NCBI RefSeq assembly: GCF_000152725.1
Contig: NZ_CH724131.1
Span: 848,729 to 912,728 of the forward strand
DNA length: 64,000 nt
Origin: Pseudooceanicola batsensis HTCC2597
GTDB taxonomy: Bacteria; Pseudomonadota; Alphaproteobacteria; Rhodobacterales; Rhodobacteraceae
Reading direction: 5' to 3'
The notes beneath the pieces are model-generated. The model did not search any database. It was not told where the DNA came from and was given only the letters and a program-made list of their open reading frames with translations. A program made the position numbers and the translations under genes. Positions 37,302 through 46,554 of the stretch are shown one piece after another (position 1 is the stretch's first letter; each line of letters starts with the position of its first letter).

Positions 37302-38264
37302 TCACCGGCGCCGCGTCCAGCCCCAGAGGCAGAGGATCTCCATCGCCACATGCGCCCCCGCCACGGCCGTGATCCCGCCGTGATCGAAGGGCGGCGAGAC
37401 CTCGACCACGTCGCCCCCGGTCAGCCGCACGCCCGCGATTCCGCGCAGGATCGCCGCCGCCTGTCCCGAGGACAGCCCGCCCCAGACCGGCGTGCCGGTT
37501 CCCGGCGCGAAGGCGGGGTCGAGGCAGTCGATGTCGAAGGTCAGATAGGCCGGCGCCTCGCCGACGATCTCGCGGATCCGCTCCGCCACCGCTGCCGGCC
37601 CGGTCCGGTGCACCTCGGGCGCGTCGATCACATGGATGCCGCAGTGGTCCTCGCAGACCGTGCGGATCCCGATCTGGACCGACCGGTCCACGTCGATCAG
37701 CCCCAGTTTCGCGGCCTTGTAGACAAAGGTGCCGTGGTCGATCCGCGCCATGTCGTCATCCGCCCAGGTGTCGGAATGCGCGTCGAACTGGATCAGCGCC
37801 AGGGGCCCGTGCCGCTCGACATGCGCCTTCAGTACCGGCAGGGTCACGAAATGGTCGCCCCCCAGCACCACCGTGCCCACGTCCGCCTCCAGCATCCCCG
37901 CCACATGGGCCTGCAGCGCGTCCGGAAACTCCCACACCTTGGCGTAATCGAAGGCCAGGTCGCCGTAATCCGCGATGGCGAATTCGCTCAGCGGATCGAA
38001 TCCCCAGCCATAGGGCGGATCGTAGGGCTGCAGGGTCGAGGCTTCGCGGATCGCGCGCGGTCCGAACCGTGCCCCCGTCCGGTTGGTCACCGCCTGGTCG
38101 AAGGGCACCCCCGTCACCGCAAGGTCGAAACCGCTCAGGTCCTTGGTGTATCTCCGCCGCAGGAACGAGGTCGCCCCCGCAAAGGCGTTCTCATGGCTCA
38201 GACCCCGCGGGTCCTCTCGCGTCACCGCGTGATCGATCTGCCTCCCGGCGTCTTCCAGCGCCAT
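37302..38264 (-). CDS. speB: Agmatinase / ureohydrolase
   Basis: A 320-residue member of the arginase superfamily. The binuclear manganese motifs are intact: GGDHFVTLP, FDAHSDTWADD and FDIDCLDPAFAPGTGTP. It should cleave agmatine to putrescine and urea. A guanidino-acid or related substrate is possible, because paralogues differ by few residues. The ATG at 38264 has GAGGGAG upstream; the reading frame continues backwards through mazG as a shadow. It is divergent from mazG, with about 126 bases between. Confidence 0.87.
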   Translation of the reverse strand: MALEDAGRQIDHAVTREDPRGLSHENAFAGATSFLRRRYTKDLSGFDLAVTGVPFDQAVTNRTGARFGPRAIREASTLQPYDPPYGWGFDPLSEFAIADYGDLAFDYAKVWEFPDALQAHVAGMLEADVGTVVLGGDHFVTLPVLKAHVERHGPLALIQFDAHSDTWADDDMARIDHGTFVYKAAKLGLIDVDRSVQIGIRTVCEDHCGIHVIDAPEVHRTGPAAVAERIREIVGEAPAYLTFDIDCLDPAFAPGTGTPVWGGLSSGQAAAILRGIAGVRLTGGDVVEVSPPFDHGGITAVAGAHVAMEILCLWGWTRRR

Positions 38265-38390
38265 CCCGCTCTCCCTCTTGCTTCGATACCCGCCGACCTC
38301 CGGCCGCCCGGCGCGGCACCACGGCCTCTCTGGACTCCGGCCGGCCCGATGGTCACCTTGGCAGCAAATCCCAAACACGGAGAGGCTGCA

Positions 38391-39221
38391 ATGCCCCGCG
38401 ACAGGAACAGCGACCCGATCCACGACGTGCCGCCGGGGATGGAGCGGCTCCTTGCCATCATGCGCCGCCTGCGCGACCCCGAGACCGGGTGCCCCTGGGA
38501 TGTGGAGCAGACCTACGCCACCATTGCCCCCTACACGATCGAGGAGGCCTACGAGGTCGCAGACGCCATCGAGCGCGGCGCCATGACCGAGTTGCGCGGC
38601 GAATTGGGCGACCTCCTGCTTCAGGTCGTTTTCCACGCGCAAATGGCTGAGGAAGAAGGGCATTTCAACTTTTCTGACGTGGCGGACGAAGTTGCGCGGA
38701 AAATGATCGACCGTCACCCGCATGTCTTCGGGGACGAAAGCCGCGACAAGTCGGCCGAGCAGCAGACCCGCGACTGGGAGACCGTCAAGGCCACCGAGCG
38801 CGCGGCCCGGGGCGCGACCGGCGTGCTGGACGACGTGGCCATCGGCCTGCCGGCCCTGCTGCGGGCGCTGAAACTTCAGAAACGCGCCGCCCGGGTCGGG
38901 TTCGACTGGCCCGCCACGGATCAGGTCCTGGCCAAGATCCAAGAAGAAGCGGCGGAACTGGTCGAGGCCCGGGACGAACTGGGCCCGGCCGAGATCCAGG
39001 AGGAGATGGGCGATCTGCTCTTCGTCATGGCGAATCTGTCGCGCCATCTCGGCGTCGATCCCGAAGCGGCCCTGCGCGGGGCCAATGCGAAGTTCACCCG
39101 CCGCTTCGCCAGCATCGAGGCGGCGCTGGCCGAACGGGGCCGGACCCCCGCTGACAGCACGCTCGAGGAGATGGACGCCCTGTGGGACGCGGCGAAGCGC
39201 GCCGAAAAACTGACCGAATGA
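38391..39221 (+). CDS. mazG: Nucleoside triphosphate pyrophosphohydrolase MazG
   Basis: A 276-residue full-length MazG with two tandem domains: ERLLAIMRRLRDPETGCPWD and EEAYEVADAIERG in the first, IQEEAAELVEARDE and EEMGDLLFVMANLSRHL in the second. The EExxE/ExxD metal-binding patterns are present in both. It hydrolyses NTPs or aberrant nucleotides to NMP and PPi. GGAGAGG precedes the ATG at 38391. The long open frame continuing upstream is antisense shadow. Confidence 0.94.
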   Translation: MPRDRNSDPIHDVPPGMERLLAIMRRLRDPETGCPWDVEQTYATIAPYTIEEAYEVADAIERGAMTELRGELGDLLLQVVFHAQMAEEEGHFNFSDVADEVARKMIDRHPHVFGDESRDKSAEQQTRDWETVKATERAARGATGVLDDVAIGLPALLRALKLQKRAARVGFDWPATDQVLAKIQEEAAELVEARDELGPAEIQEEMGDLLFVMANLSRHLGVDPEAALRGANAKFTRRFASIEAALAERGRTPADSTLEEMDALWDAAKRAEKLTE

Positions 39222-39229
39222 ATCGGTTA

Positions 39230-39258
39230 TTGACCTGACCAAAATACTCGGATTTAAG
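39230..39258 (+). promoter_or_regulatory. Candidate promoter and iron-response region of the ferric binding protein gene
   Basis: TTGACC (39230-39235), 17 bases, TTTAAG (39253-39258), 36 bases upstream of the ATG. The overlapping AATACTCGGATTTAAGC resembles what I recall of iron-responsive (Iron-Rhodo-box type) sites of Rhodobacterales. I cannot score it against that matrix here. Confidence 0.4.
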
Positions 39259-39293
39259 CACGGCGAGATCAACGTCCATTCGGGAGGTATATC

Positions 39294-40304
39294 ATGCTGT
39301 CCATCCGTTCATCCGCCCTTGCCGGCGGCATCGCCCTTCTGGCCATGCCCGTCGCCGCGCAGGAGGTGAATCTCTACTCCTACCGCCAGCCGGAGCTGCT
39401 GGCGCCGCTGACCGAGGCCTTCACCGAGGAAACCGGCATCCAGGTCAATGTCGCCCATCTCGACAAGGGCATGGTCGAGCGTCTGCAGGCCGAGGGCGAC
39501 CGCTCCCCCGCCGATCTGGTGCTCACCGTCGACATCTCGCGCCTGGCCGCAGTGGTGAACGCCGGGCTGACCCAGCCGGTCGAGACCGAGACGCTCGAGG
39601 CCAACGTGCCCGATGCCTATCACGATCCCGACGGCCACTGGTGGGGCCTGACCACCCGCGCGCGGATCGTCTATGCCTCGAAAGACCGCGTCGCCGAAGG
39701 CGAGGTCACGACCTACGAGGATCTCGCCGATCCGAAGTGGGAGGGCCGCATCTGCACCCGCTCGGGCACCCATGCCTACAACGTCGCCCTGGTCTCCGCC
39801 TACCTGCACCACCACGGCGAGGAGGCCACCAGGGAGTGGCTGGAAGGCGTGAAGAGCAACCTCGCCCGCAAGCCCCAGGGCAACGACCGCGCGCAGGTCA
39901 AGGCGATCTGGTCCGGCGAATGCGACATCTCGATCGGCAACACCTACTACATGGGCAAGATGCTCGAGGATCCGGAACAGCAGGCCTGGGCCGATTCGGT
40001 GCGCATCGTCTTTCCGACGTTCGAGAATGGCGGCGCCCACGTGAACATCTCGGGCATCGCCCTGACCAAGGCCGCGCCGAACAAGGAAAACGCCATCCGC
40101 ATGATGGAATTCCTGACGTCGCCCAAGGCGCAGGAGATCTATGCCGAGGCGAATTACGAATATCCCATCGCGCCGAACTCGGCACCGACCGAGCTGGTGC
40201 AGGGATGGGGCAGCTTCACCCCCGACAACGTCAACCTGATGGAGCTTGCGGCGCTGCGCCCGAAGGCTCTGGAACTGATCCAGTCGGTCGATTTCGACGG
40301 CTGA
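39294..40304 (+). CDS. Ferric iron ABC transporter substrate-binding protein (FbpA/FutA type)
   Basis: A 336-residue periplasmic binding protein. The signal peptide (about 1-22, ending AMPVAAQ-E) is followed by VNLYSYRQPELLAPLTEAF, typical of class II iron-binding proteins. GNTYYMGKM near residue 220 carries the tyrosine pair that holds Fe(III). No permease or ATPase gene is adjacent, so its partners lie elsewhere. GGGAGG precedes the ATG. It converges on the sulfotransferase-like gene, with a hairpin between (CCTGACCG 40314-40321, CGGTCAGG 40334-40341). Confidence 0.9.
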   Translation: MLSIRSSALAGGIALLAMPVAAQEVNLYSYRQPELLAPLTEAFTEETGIQVNVAHLDKGMVERLQAEGDRSPADLVLTVDISRLAAVVNAGLTQPVETETLEANVPDAYHDPDGHWWGLTTRARIVYASKDRVAEGEVTTYEDLADPKWEGRICTRSGTHAYNVALVSAYLHHHGEEATREWLEGVKSNLARKPQGNDRAQVKAIWSGECDISIGNTYYMGKMLEDPEQQAWADSVRIVFPTFENGGAHVNISGIALTKAAPNKENAIRMMEFLTSPKAQEIYAEANYEYPIAPNSAPTELVQGWGSFTPDNVNLMELAALRPKALELIQSVDFDG

Positions 40305-40336
40305 GGCAGCCGGCCTGACCGTCGCGGGACGCGCGG

Positions 40337-41233
40337 TCAGGTCTCCAGGACGATCCCGTCCATGGATCCCAGTTCGGCCAGATGGTCATCGTAACGGGCG
40401 CGCAGCAGCGCCCGTTCCTCTTTCGTGAACCGCGCATAGCCGCGATCCGCGCGGTCCCCGGAATGATCCGACACGACCGCCTGCCAGCCCGCGCGGTCCA
40501 GCGTGCCGCCGGCCGCATAGACCCCTTGCAGGGCAAAAAGCGCCGCATCGGTCGCCGAGACGTTCAGACGCCGCTCCGGCATCTGCCATCCCCCTTCCGG
40601 CAGGTCCGGCACGAGGCGGCGCAGCAGGTCGGCATCGTCGCCCCGCCGGTCATAGCTCCGCACCACCAGCTCCTCCGGCGCCAGAACGTCCCGCAGCGCC
40701 GAGACGACGTGCGGCCAGCCCTCCTCCATCCCCAGCAGCGCCGGCTTGATCGTGTCGAAGGGATCGACCGGATTGTCCTCGGACCGCTTGCGGAAGGCCG
40801 AGACGAAAAGGGCGTCGTAGGGCCGGATCACGTAGACCAGCCGCCGGACCGGCCCCGGCAGCACCGAACGCAGCAGCCGGAGCCGCCGCCGGATCGCCGG
40901 ATAGAACGCTCCGCCGTAGAAATGCATCATGCGGCCGGGGATGTTCTCTTCGCTCAGGATCAGCGGCCGGTCGGGCGCCGTCGAATGCACCGCCATCTCT
41001 TCGGTCAGGAAGGCGCGCAGCTCGTCCCGCCGCCGACCGCCCGTCCCCAACCCCGGAAGGCGCAGCCGCAGCCGCCCGCCCGGAATGCCGTCGCGCGCCG
41101 GATAGGCCAGGTCGTGGCCCATGGCCCGGATCCGCGCGGCATTCGCCGACAGGAACAGCTGGAACGAGGATGTCCCCGTCCGGTGCGCCCCCGCATGTAT
41201 GTAGATGCCCGCCTCGGCCATGACCCGCACCAT
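40337..41233 (-). CDS. Sulfotransferase-like P-loop protein
   Basis: A 298-residue protein whose N-terminus IYIHAGAHRTGTSSFQLFL is the PAPS 5'-phosphosulfate-binding loop of the sulfotransferase fold. RLVYVIRPYDALFVSAF (about 140s-150s) fits the 3'-phosphate-binding strand with its arginine and serine. Acceptor unknown; surface glycans are a fair guess. The start is uncertain. ATG 41233 has a weak GGGAA site and ATG 41221 is four codons later. Confidence 0.72.
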   Translation of the reverse strand: MVRVMAEAGIYIHAGAHRTGTSSFQLFLSANAARIRAMGHDLAYPARDGIPGGRLRLRLPGLGTGGRRRDELRAFLTEEMAVHSTAPDRPLILSEENIPGRMMHFYGGAFYPAIRRRLRLLRSVLPGPVRRLVYVIRPYDALFVSAFRKRSEDNPVDPFDTIKPALLGMEEGWPHVVSALRDVLAPEELVVRSYDRRGDDADLLRRLVPDLPEGGWQMPERRLNVSATDAALFALQGVYAAGGTLDRAGWQAVVSDHSGDRADRGYARFTKEERALLRARYDDHLAELGSMDGIVLET

Positions 41234-41323
41234 GGTCCGGTTCCCGTCGCGGCGCAATCCGTCCCGGCCCATGGACATTGGCCGCGCCCCGCGCCACATT
41301 CCGGCCAGCGAACAGGGGGAGCC

Positions 41324-42262
41324 ATGCCGCGCCGCATCATCATCGACACCGACCCCGGCCAGGACGATGCCGTGGCCATCCTGCTGGCCCTCGCCAGCCC
41401 CGCCGAGATCGAGATCCTGGGCATCACCGCCGTCGCCGGCAACGTGCCCCTGGAGCTGACGGCGAAGAATGCCCGGATCATCTGCGAACTGGCCCGCAAG
41501 CCCGAGACGAAGGTCTTCGCCGGCTGCGACCGCCCGCTGGACCGCGCGCTCGTCACGGCCGAGCATGTGCACGGCCAGACCGGGCTGAACGGCCCGGAAC
41601 TGCCCGACCCGACCATGCCGCTGCAGGACGGGCACGCGGTCGACTTCATCATCGACACGCTGCGCACCGAGCCGGCCGGCACCGTGACGCTGTGCCCGCT
41701 GGGGCCGCTGACGAATATCGCCACCGCCTTCCGGCGCGCGCCCGACATCGTTGAAAGGGTGCAGGAAATCGTCCTGATGGGCGGGGCCTATTTCGAGGTG
41801 GGCAACATCACCCCGACCGCCGAATTCAACATCTACGTGGACCCCGCCGCCGCGAGCGAGGTCTTCGCGGCCGGTGTGCCCCTCGTGGTCATGCCGCTCG
41901 ACGTGACGCACAAGGCGCTGGTCACACCCGACAGGAACGACTCCTTCCGCGCCATCGGCAGCCGGGTCGGGATCGCCGTGGCCGAGATGACCGACTTCTT
42001 CGAACGTTTCGACAAGGAGAAATACGGCTCGGACGGCGCGCCGCTCCACGATCCCTGCGTCACCGCCTATCTGATCCGGCCCGAGCTCTTCTCCGGCCGC
42101 CACGTCAATGTCGAGATCGAGACGCAGTCCGAGCTGACGATGGGCATGACCGTGGCCGACTGGTGGGGCGTGACCGACCGGCCGAAGAACGCGCTCTTCA
42201 TGGGCGGCCTCGACGCGCAGGGCTATTTCGATCTGCTGACCGAACGGCTGGCCCGCCTGTGA
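41324..42262 (+). CDS. Inosine/uridine-preferring nucleoside hydrolase
   Basis: A 312-residue enzyme. The N-terminal IIIDTDPGQDDAVAIL (5-20) with D8, D10, D14 and D15 forms the calcium and ribose site. LCPLGPLTNIATAFR, VLMGGAYFEVGNITPTAEFN and LHDPCVTAYLI complete the IUNH active site. It splits ribonucleosides into base and ribose. GGGGGAG lies before the ATG at 41324. The GNAT gene overlaps its end by four bases. Confidence 0.93.
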   Translation: MPRRIIIDTDPGQDDAVAILLALASPAEIEILGITAVAGNVPLELTAKNARIICELARKPETKVFAGCDRPLDRALVTAEHVHGQTGLNGPELPDPTMPLQDGHAVDFIIDTLRTEPAGTVTLCPLGPLTNIATAFRRAPDIVERVQEIVLMGGAYFEVGNITPTAEFNIYVDPAAASEVFAAGVPLVVMPLDVTHKALVTPDRNDSFRAIGSRVGIAVAEMTDFFERFDKEKYGSDGAPLHDPCVTAYLIRPELFSGRHVNVEIETQSELTMGMTVADWWGVTDRPKNALFMGGLDAQGYFDLLTERLARL

Positions 42263-42705
42263 CCGCCCTGCATCTCGCCTCTGTCGACGATCTGTCGAAA
42301 CTGATGCCGCTGGTCGGCGCCTTTCACGCCGAGTACGGGCTCGACCTGTCCGAGGACCACCGGGAACGCGCCCTGACGCCCCTGCTCGAAGGCTCGCCCT
42401 ACGGTGCCGTCTGGATCATCGGCCCGACGCGGGCCCCGATCGGCTATGTCATCATCTCCTTCGGCTGGTCGGTCGAGTTCGGCGGCATGGACGGGTTCCT
42501 CGACGAGATCTACATCCGTCCCGGCGTCCGGGGCCGCGGCATTGCCACCGAGGTCATGGAGACGCTGCCCAAGACCCTGGCCGACAGCGGGCTGCGCGCG
42601 CTCCATCTCGAGGTCGACCGCACCGACGAAAAGGTCATGTCGCTCTATCGCCGGCAGGGCTTCGCCCCGCGCGATCGGTACACGCTGATGACGCGGCTGT
42701 TCTGA
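42259..42705 (+). CDS. GNAT family N-acetyltransferase
   Basis: A 148-residue single GNAT domain. The acetyl-CoA pyrophosphate loop is RPGVRGRGIATEVM, preceded by the beta-4 strand GFLDEIYI and followed by LHLEVDRTDEKVMSLYRRQGF. GTG at 42259 overlaps the nucleoside hydrolase TGA, so it is coupled to that gene. Substrate unknown. Confidence 0.88.
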   Translation: MTALHLASVDDLSKLMPLVGAFHAEYGLDLSEDHRERALTPLLEGSPYGAVWIIGPTRAPIGYVIISFGWSVEFGGMDGFLDEIYIRPGVRGRGIATEVMETLPKTLADSGLRALHLEVDRTDEKVMSLYRRQGFAPRDRYTLMTRLF

Positions 42706-42745
42706 GCCACTGGATCACCGGCCCCGGGGGCCCTATCTGTGGTCC

Positions 42746-44152
42746 ATGACCCTGCATATCCCCTTCGACAACAGCTATGTCCGACTGCCCGCGGCGCTCT
42801 ACTCGCGTGTCGATCCGACACCGGTCAAGGCGCCCGCGCTGCTCGCCTGGAACGCCGCCCTCGCGGATGAGCTGGGCATCGCGGGCACGCCCGACCCTGC
42901 CGCCTTCGCCGGAAACGCGCTGCCCCGGGGGGCCGAGCCGCTCGCCCAGGCCTATGCCGGACACCAGTTCGGCGGCTTTTCGCCGTCGCTCGGCGACGGG
43001 CGCGCACTGCTGCTGGGCGAGGTGGTCGACCGCGCCGGCACGCGCCGCGACATCCAGCTCAAGGGCTCGGGCCTCACGCCCTATTCCCGCGCCGGCGACG
43101 GCCGCGCCTGGCTGGGGCCCGTCCTGCGCGAATACGTGGTGAGCGAGGCGATGCATGCGCTCGGCATCCCCACCACACGCGCGCTGGCCGCCGTCTCCAC
43201 CGGCGAGACGATCCAGAGAGAGACCCGCCTGCCCGGCGCGATCCTGACACGCGTCGCGACAAGCCATCTGCGGGTCGGCCATTTCGAGTATTTCGCGGCG
43301 CGCGGCGACACCGAGTCGCTCCAGGCGCTGTTCGACTATGCCGTCGAACGCCACGACCCGGCCGCGTCCGACCCGCTGGCCTTCCTGAACGGGGTGATCC
43401 GGCGGCAATCGTCGCTGGTCGCGCAGTGGCTGGGCATCGGCTTCATCCACGGCGTGATGAACACCGACAACACCAGCATCAGCGGCGAGACGATCGACTA
43501 CGGCCCCTGCGCCTTCATGGATGGCTATCATCCGCAAACCGTCTTCAGCTCGATTGATCAATACGGCCGCTATGCCTTTGACAATCAGTCCAAAGTCCTG
43601 CCCTGGAACATGGCCAAACTCGCCTCCGCGCTGCTGCCGCTCATGCCCGATCCCGATGCCGCCATCGCCCCCTTCACCGACGCCGTCCACGCCATGCCCG
43701 ACCTGATCGAGGCCGACCGGCTCCGGGCATTCGCCGCCAAGATCGGCATCGCCCGGCCGCGAGCCGAGGACCACGCCCTGATCGAGGAACTGCTGTCGCT
43801 GATGCAGGCGGGCGGCTCGGATTTCACGAATACCTTCCGCGCCCTGCTCACGGATGACGCCCGCGACCAGATCGCCGACCGCGCGGCCTTCCTCGACTGG
43901 ACCGCACGCTGGCACGACCGGCTTGCCGACGAACCCGGTGCGCCGGATCTCATGGCGCGCAGCAATCCGGCGGTCATCCCCCGCAACCACCTGGTAGAAG
44001 AGATGATACAATCCGCGGTTGCGGGCGACCTGGACCCGTTCGAACGGTTGATGTCCACCCTGGCCACGCCCTACCAGGCGCCCGCGGACACCTCCTTCAC
44101 CAAACCTCCCACGCAGGATCAGGTTGTCACCGCAACCTTCTGTGGCACCTGA
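42746..44152 (+). CDS. selO: Protein adenylyltransferase SelO (YdiU)
   Basis: A 468-residue pseudokinase-fold protein. AYAGHQFGGFSPSLGDGRA, DIQLKGSGLTPYSRAGDGRA and GVMNTDNTSISGETIDYGP are the hallmark segments with the nucleotide- and metal-binding residues. SelO transfers AMP to proteins in a redox-dependent way. The C-terminus ends FCGT, with cysteine near the position where eukaryotic SelO has selenocysteine. The stretch around 43520-43610 is locally less GC-rich than the rest of the gene. Confidence 0.93.
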   Translation: MTLHIPFDNSYVRLPAALYSRVDPTPVKAPALLAWNAALADELGIAGTPDPAAFAGNALPRGAEPLAQAYAGHQFGGFSPSLGDGRALLLGEVVDRAGTRRDIQLKGSGLTPYSRAGDGRAWLGPVLREYVVSEAMHALGIPTTRALAAVSTGETIQRETRLPGAILTRVATSHLRVGHFEYFAARGDTESLQALFDYAVERHDPAASDPLAFLNGVIRRQSSLVAQWLGIGFIHGVMNTDNTSISGETIDYGPCAFMDGYHPQTVFSSIDQYGRYAFDNQSKVLPWNMAKLASALLPLMPDPDAAIAPFTDAVHAMPDLIEADRLRAFAAKIGIARPRAEDHALIEELLSLMQAGGSDFTNTFRALLTDDARDQIADRAAFLDWTARWHDRLADEPGAPDLMARSNPAVIPRNHLVEEMIQSAVAGDLDPFERLMSTLATPYQAPADTSFTKPPTQDQVVTATFCGT

Positions 44153-44197
44153 CGTTTCTCATCCAGCACCGATCCGGAGCGACCGGGCGAAATGGCC

Positions 44198-45130
44198 TCA
44201 CGTCGGCGGCGTCGCCGCCGCGCGCGCCCGCCCGTTCCCCCGGGCGCGCGGCTTGCGGTTGATCAGCACGATCCCGACCGAGACCAGGGTCAGCGACAGC
44301 AGCACGGACCAGCGCAGCGTCTCGTCCAGCAGCGCCCAGCCCATGAACACCGCCAGGACCGGCGTCAGGAAGGAAAAGCTCGCCACGGTCGCGGCCGGGT
44401 AGCGCTTGAGCAGATAGAACCAGGCGAGAAACCCCAGGCTCGCCACCAGCAGCACCTGGTAGGCCATCAGCCAGATGTGCTCCGGTCCGGGATCCCGCAG
44501 CACCGGGCCGAACAGCGGCGCAATGGCCAGAAAGACCACCGCCGAGACCGACAGCTGCCATATCTGCTGCGCCTCGGGCGGCGCCTCGGATATCCGGGTG
44601 ATCCGCACCGTCAGCGCGATGGCCGCCCAGCCCAGGGCCCCGACCAGCGCAAGCACGTCTCCCAGCAGGCTCGCCTCGCCGCCTGAGCGGTCCGCCAGCA
44701 CGATCACGACCCCCGCGAAGGCACAGACGAGACCGGCCACCTTCTGCGGCGTCAGCCGTTCCCCTGGGATCAGGAAATGCGCCGCCAGGCTCAGGTGCAT
44801 GGGCATCGTGTAGAAGATGATCGAGGCCCGCGAGACGCTCGTCATGTCCAGCGCAGTGTAGAGCGCGGCGAATTCGATCGAGAAGAACAGCCCCAGCGCG
44901 AGCCCCGGCCAGAAATTCCGCCTGAACGGCCCGAGGCCGAGTCCCCGCACCCGCACCCAGGCCAGGACCACGAGGCAGGCCAGGAGCGACCGGAGACCCG
45001 CCTGGAAGATCGGCGACAGGCCGGCGTTGGTCAGCTTCATGACGATCTGATTGCCCGCGAGGACGGTGGTGAACAGCACAAGCGCGGCGAATCCCGCCGG
45101 ATCGAGATGGTCTTTTCTCATGGCGCGCAT
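44198..45130 (-). CDS. EamA/DMT family transporter
   Basis: A protein of about 310 residues with ten helices in two EamA repeats. The first repeat has ALYTALDMTSVSRASIIFY, and the second ends with VLAVFMGWALLDETLRWSV followed by VGIVLINRKPRARG. Its substrate is unknown. It is not closely similar to the DMT protein at 24236. The start is uncertain: ATGs at 45157, 45130 and 45121 are all in frame without a strong site. Confidence 0.83.
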   Translation of the reverse strand: MRAMRKDHLDPAGFAALVLFTTVLAGNQIVMKLTNAGLSPIFQAGLRSLLACLVVLAWVRVRGLGLGPFRRNFWPGLALGLFFSIEFAALYTALDMTSVSRASIIFYTMPMHLSLAAHFLIPGERLTPQKVAGLVCAFAGVVIVLADRSGGEASLLGDVLALVGALGWAAIALTVRITRISEAPPEAQQIWQLSVSAVVFLAIAPLFGPVLRDPGPEHIWLMAYQVLLVASLGFLAWFYLLKRYPAATVASFSFLTPVLAVFMGWALLDETLRWSVLLSLTLVSVGIVLINRKPRARGNGRARAAATPPT

Positions 45131-45160
45131 CCCATGCCCGCCATACGCCGGCGTCAATCG

Positions 45161-45796
45161 CTATTTGCGCCGCTTTCGGAAGAACCGGGGATTGCGCGCA
45201 ACGAATTCGTCGATCATCCCCGTCAGCCCGCCGAGCGCACGGCCCCGCAGGTAGGCATAGCCCACCCCCGCGCCGACCAGCGCGCCCGCCATGTCCACGA
45301 TCAGGTCGCTCATCGTGTCCCTCAGGCCCGATTTCTGCATGTTGAATCCGAAGGACTGGTCCATGGCGAATTCGAACACCTCCCACATCGCCCCGATGGC
45401 CAGGGCGAAGCAATAGGCGAAAAAGGCGATGGCCGAGGGCGGCGCCGCGAACCGGTCGCCCTGGAACATCATGAAGACGAGGACGAAACCGATCAGTCCG
45501 AAGCCGATGGCCGATCCGCCGTGCATGGCAATGTCCCACCACCAGAACCGGTAGTAGAAATCGAAGACCTCGCCCAGAAAGATCGTGCCCCCGACAAAGG
45601 CCACCACGGCGAGCATGAAGCTCGGCGGCACCCGGATCTCGGCCCATCTGGCGATCAGCACCGGCACCAGCGACAGCGCCAGCGTGGCGAGCGCGATGAA
45701 GGCCAGCGACAGACGCCAGGTGATCAGCGCCTCTGCCGCCGCAAAGATCAGCGCCAGCCAGATCAGGCGCGTCAAAAGGCTCTGGTCGCGGAACAC
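45161..45796 (-). CDS. DUF2238/YjdF-like membrane protein
   Basis: About 211 residues with six hydrophobic segments. EVFDFYYRFWWWDIAMHGGSA, cut here to its core FWWWDIAMHGG, and IGAMWEVFEFAMDQ with MSDLIVDMAGALVGA are recognisable from YjdF-type proteins. Function unknown. I prefer GTG at 45796, preceded by GAGAGGAA. A TTG start at 45835 is possible but would overlap the start of the divergent nuclease gene and has no site. Confidence 0.75.
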   Translation of the reverse strand: MFRDQSLLTRLIWLALIFAAAEALITWRLSLAFIALATLALSLVPVLIARWAEIRVPPSFMLAVVAFVGGTIFLGEVFDFYYRFWWWDIAMHGGSAIGFGLIGFVLVFMMFQGDRFAAPPSAIAFFAYCFALAIGAMWEVFEFAMDQSFGFNMQKSGLRDTMSDLIVDMAGALVGAGVGYAYLRGRALGGLTGMIDEFVARNPRFFRKRRK

Positions 45797-45834
45797 GGGG
45801 TGACATTCCTCTCGCGGGACTGAATCCTTGCCCA

Positions 45835-46554
45835 ATGAAAACGCCTTCGCTCACCATCGCAACCTGGAACCTGCAGAAATGCGTCGGCATGGACTTTCGC
45901 CGCGACCCGGGCCGCAGTCTCGAGGTGCTGCGCGACACCGGGGCCGAGATCGCGGTGCTGCAGGAGGTCGACAAGCGCCTCCCGCCCCGGCCCGCCGCTC
46001 TCCCGCGCGAAATGGCCGAGGCGGCGGGATGGACGGTGCTGCCCTTCGGCCGGCTCGGCCCGGGCGGCTCCTCGGTCGGCTGGCACGGCAATGCGATGCT
46101 CGTCCGCCCCGGCATCGAGGCCGACAGGATCGACCGGGTCCACCTGCCCGGCCTCGAGCCCCGCGGCGCGATCGAGGCCGAACTGGCCACCGCGATCGGC
46201 CCCCTCCGGATCATCGGCGTCCACCTCGGCCTGCGCCGCCGTGACCGGCTCGGGCAGCTCCACGCCGTCGCCACCCATCTCGAACGGCGCCCCCGGATGC
46301 CCACGCTGCTGGCCGGCGACATCAACGAATGGGGCAGGATCGCCGTGCTCGACCACGTGCTCGACGGGCTCGACTTCCTCGACAGCCCGCCCAGCTACCC
46401 GGCCCTGCGCCCGGTCGGGGCGCTCGACCGCTTCGCCCTCTCACGCGACCTCCGGGCCCTGCACCCGCCCCGGGTCCACCTCGCCCAACCGGCCCGCATC
46501 GCCTCCGATCACCTGCCCCTCTTGCTCACCCTCACCGGCGGACAGGAGTGCTGA
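45835..46554 (+). CDS. Endonuclease/exonuclease/phosphatase family protein
   Basis: A 239-residue EEP-fold enzyme. LTIATWNLQKC (6-16) has the metal asparagine, AVLQEVDK the catalytic glutamate, LLAGDINEWG the active-site Asp-x-Asn, and ARIASDHLPLLL the terminal Ser-Asp-His. Substrate could be DNA, RNA, a phospholipid or an inositol phosphate. It starts only 38 bases from the likely divergent GTG, with no clear ribosome site. Confidence 0.87.
   Translation: MKTPSLTIATWNLQKCVGMDFRRDPGRSLEVLRDTGAEIAVLQEVDKRLPPRPAALPREMAEAAGWTVLPFGRLGPGGSSVGWHGNAMLVRPGIEADRIDRVHLPGLEPRGAIEAELATAIGPLRIIGVHLGLRRRDRLGQLHAVATHLERRPRMPTLLAGDINEWGRIAVLDHVLDGLDFLDSPPSYPALRPVGALDRFALSRDLRALHPPRVHLAQPARIASDHLPLLLTLTGGQEC

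Noticed and set aside
34971-39221. A 1416-codon open frame on the plus strand spanning secF, secD, yajC and agmatinase before mazG
   Set aside because: It is antisense to well-recognised genes; only its last 276 codons (mazG, from 38391) have coding character and a ribosome site. High-GC genomes produce such shadows.
43551-43565. FNR-like TTGATCAA sequence
   Set aside because: It lies inside selO and lacks the four-base centre of a real FNR site.
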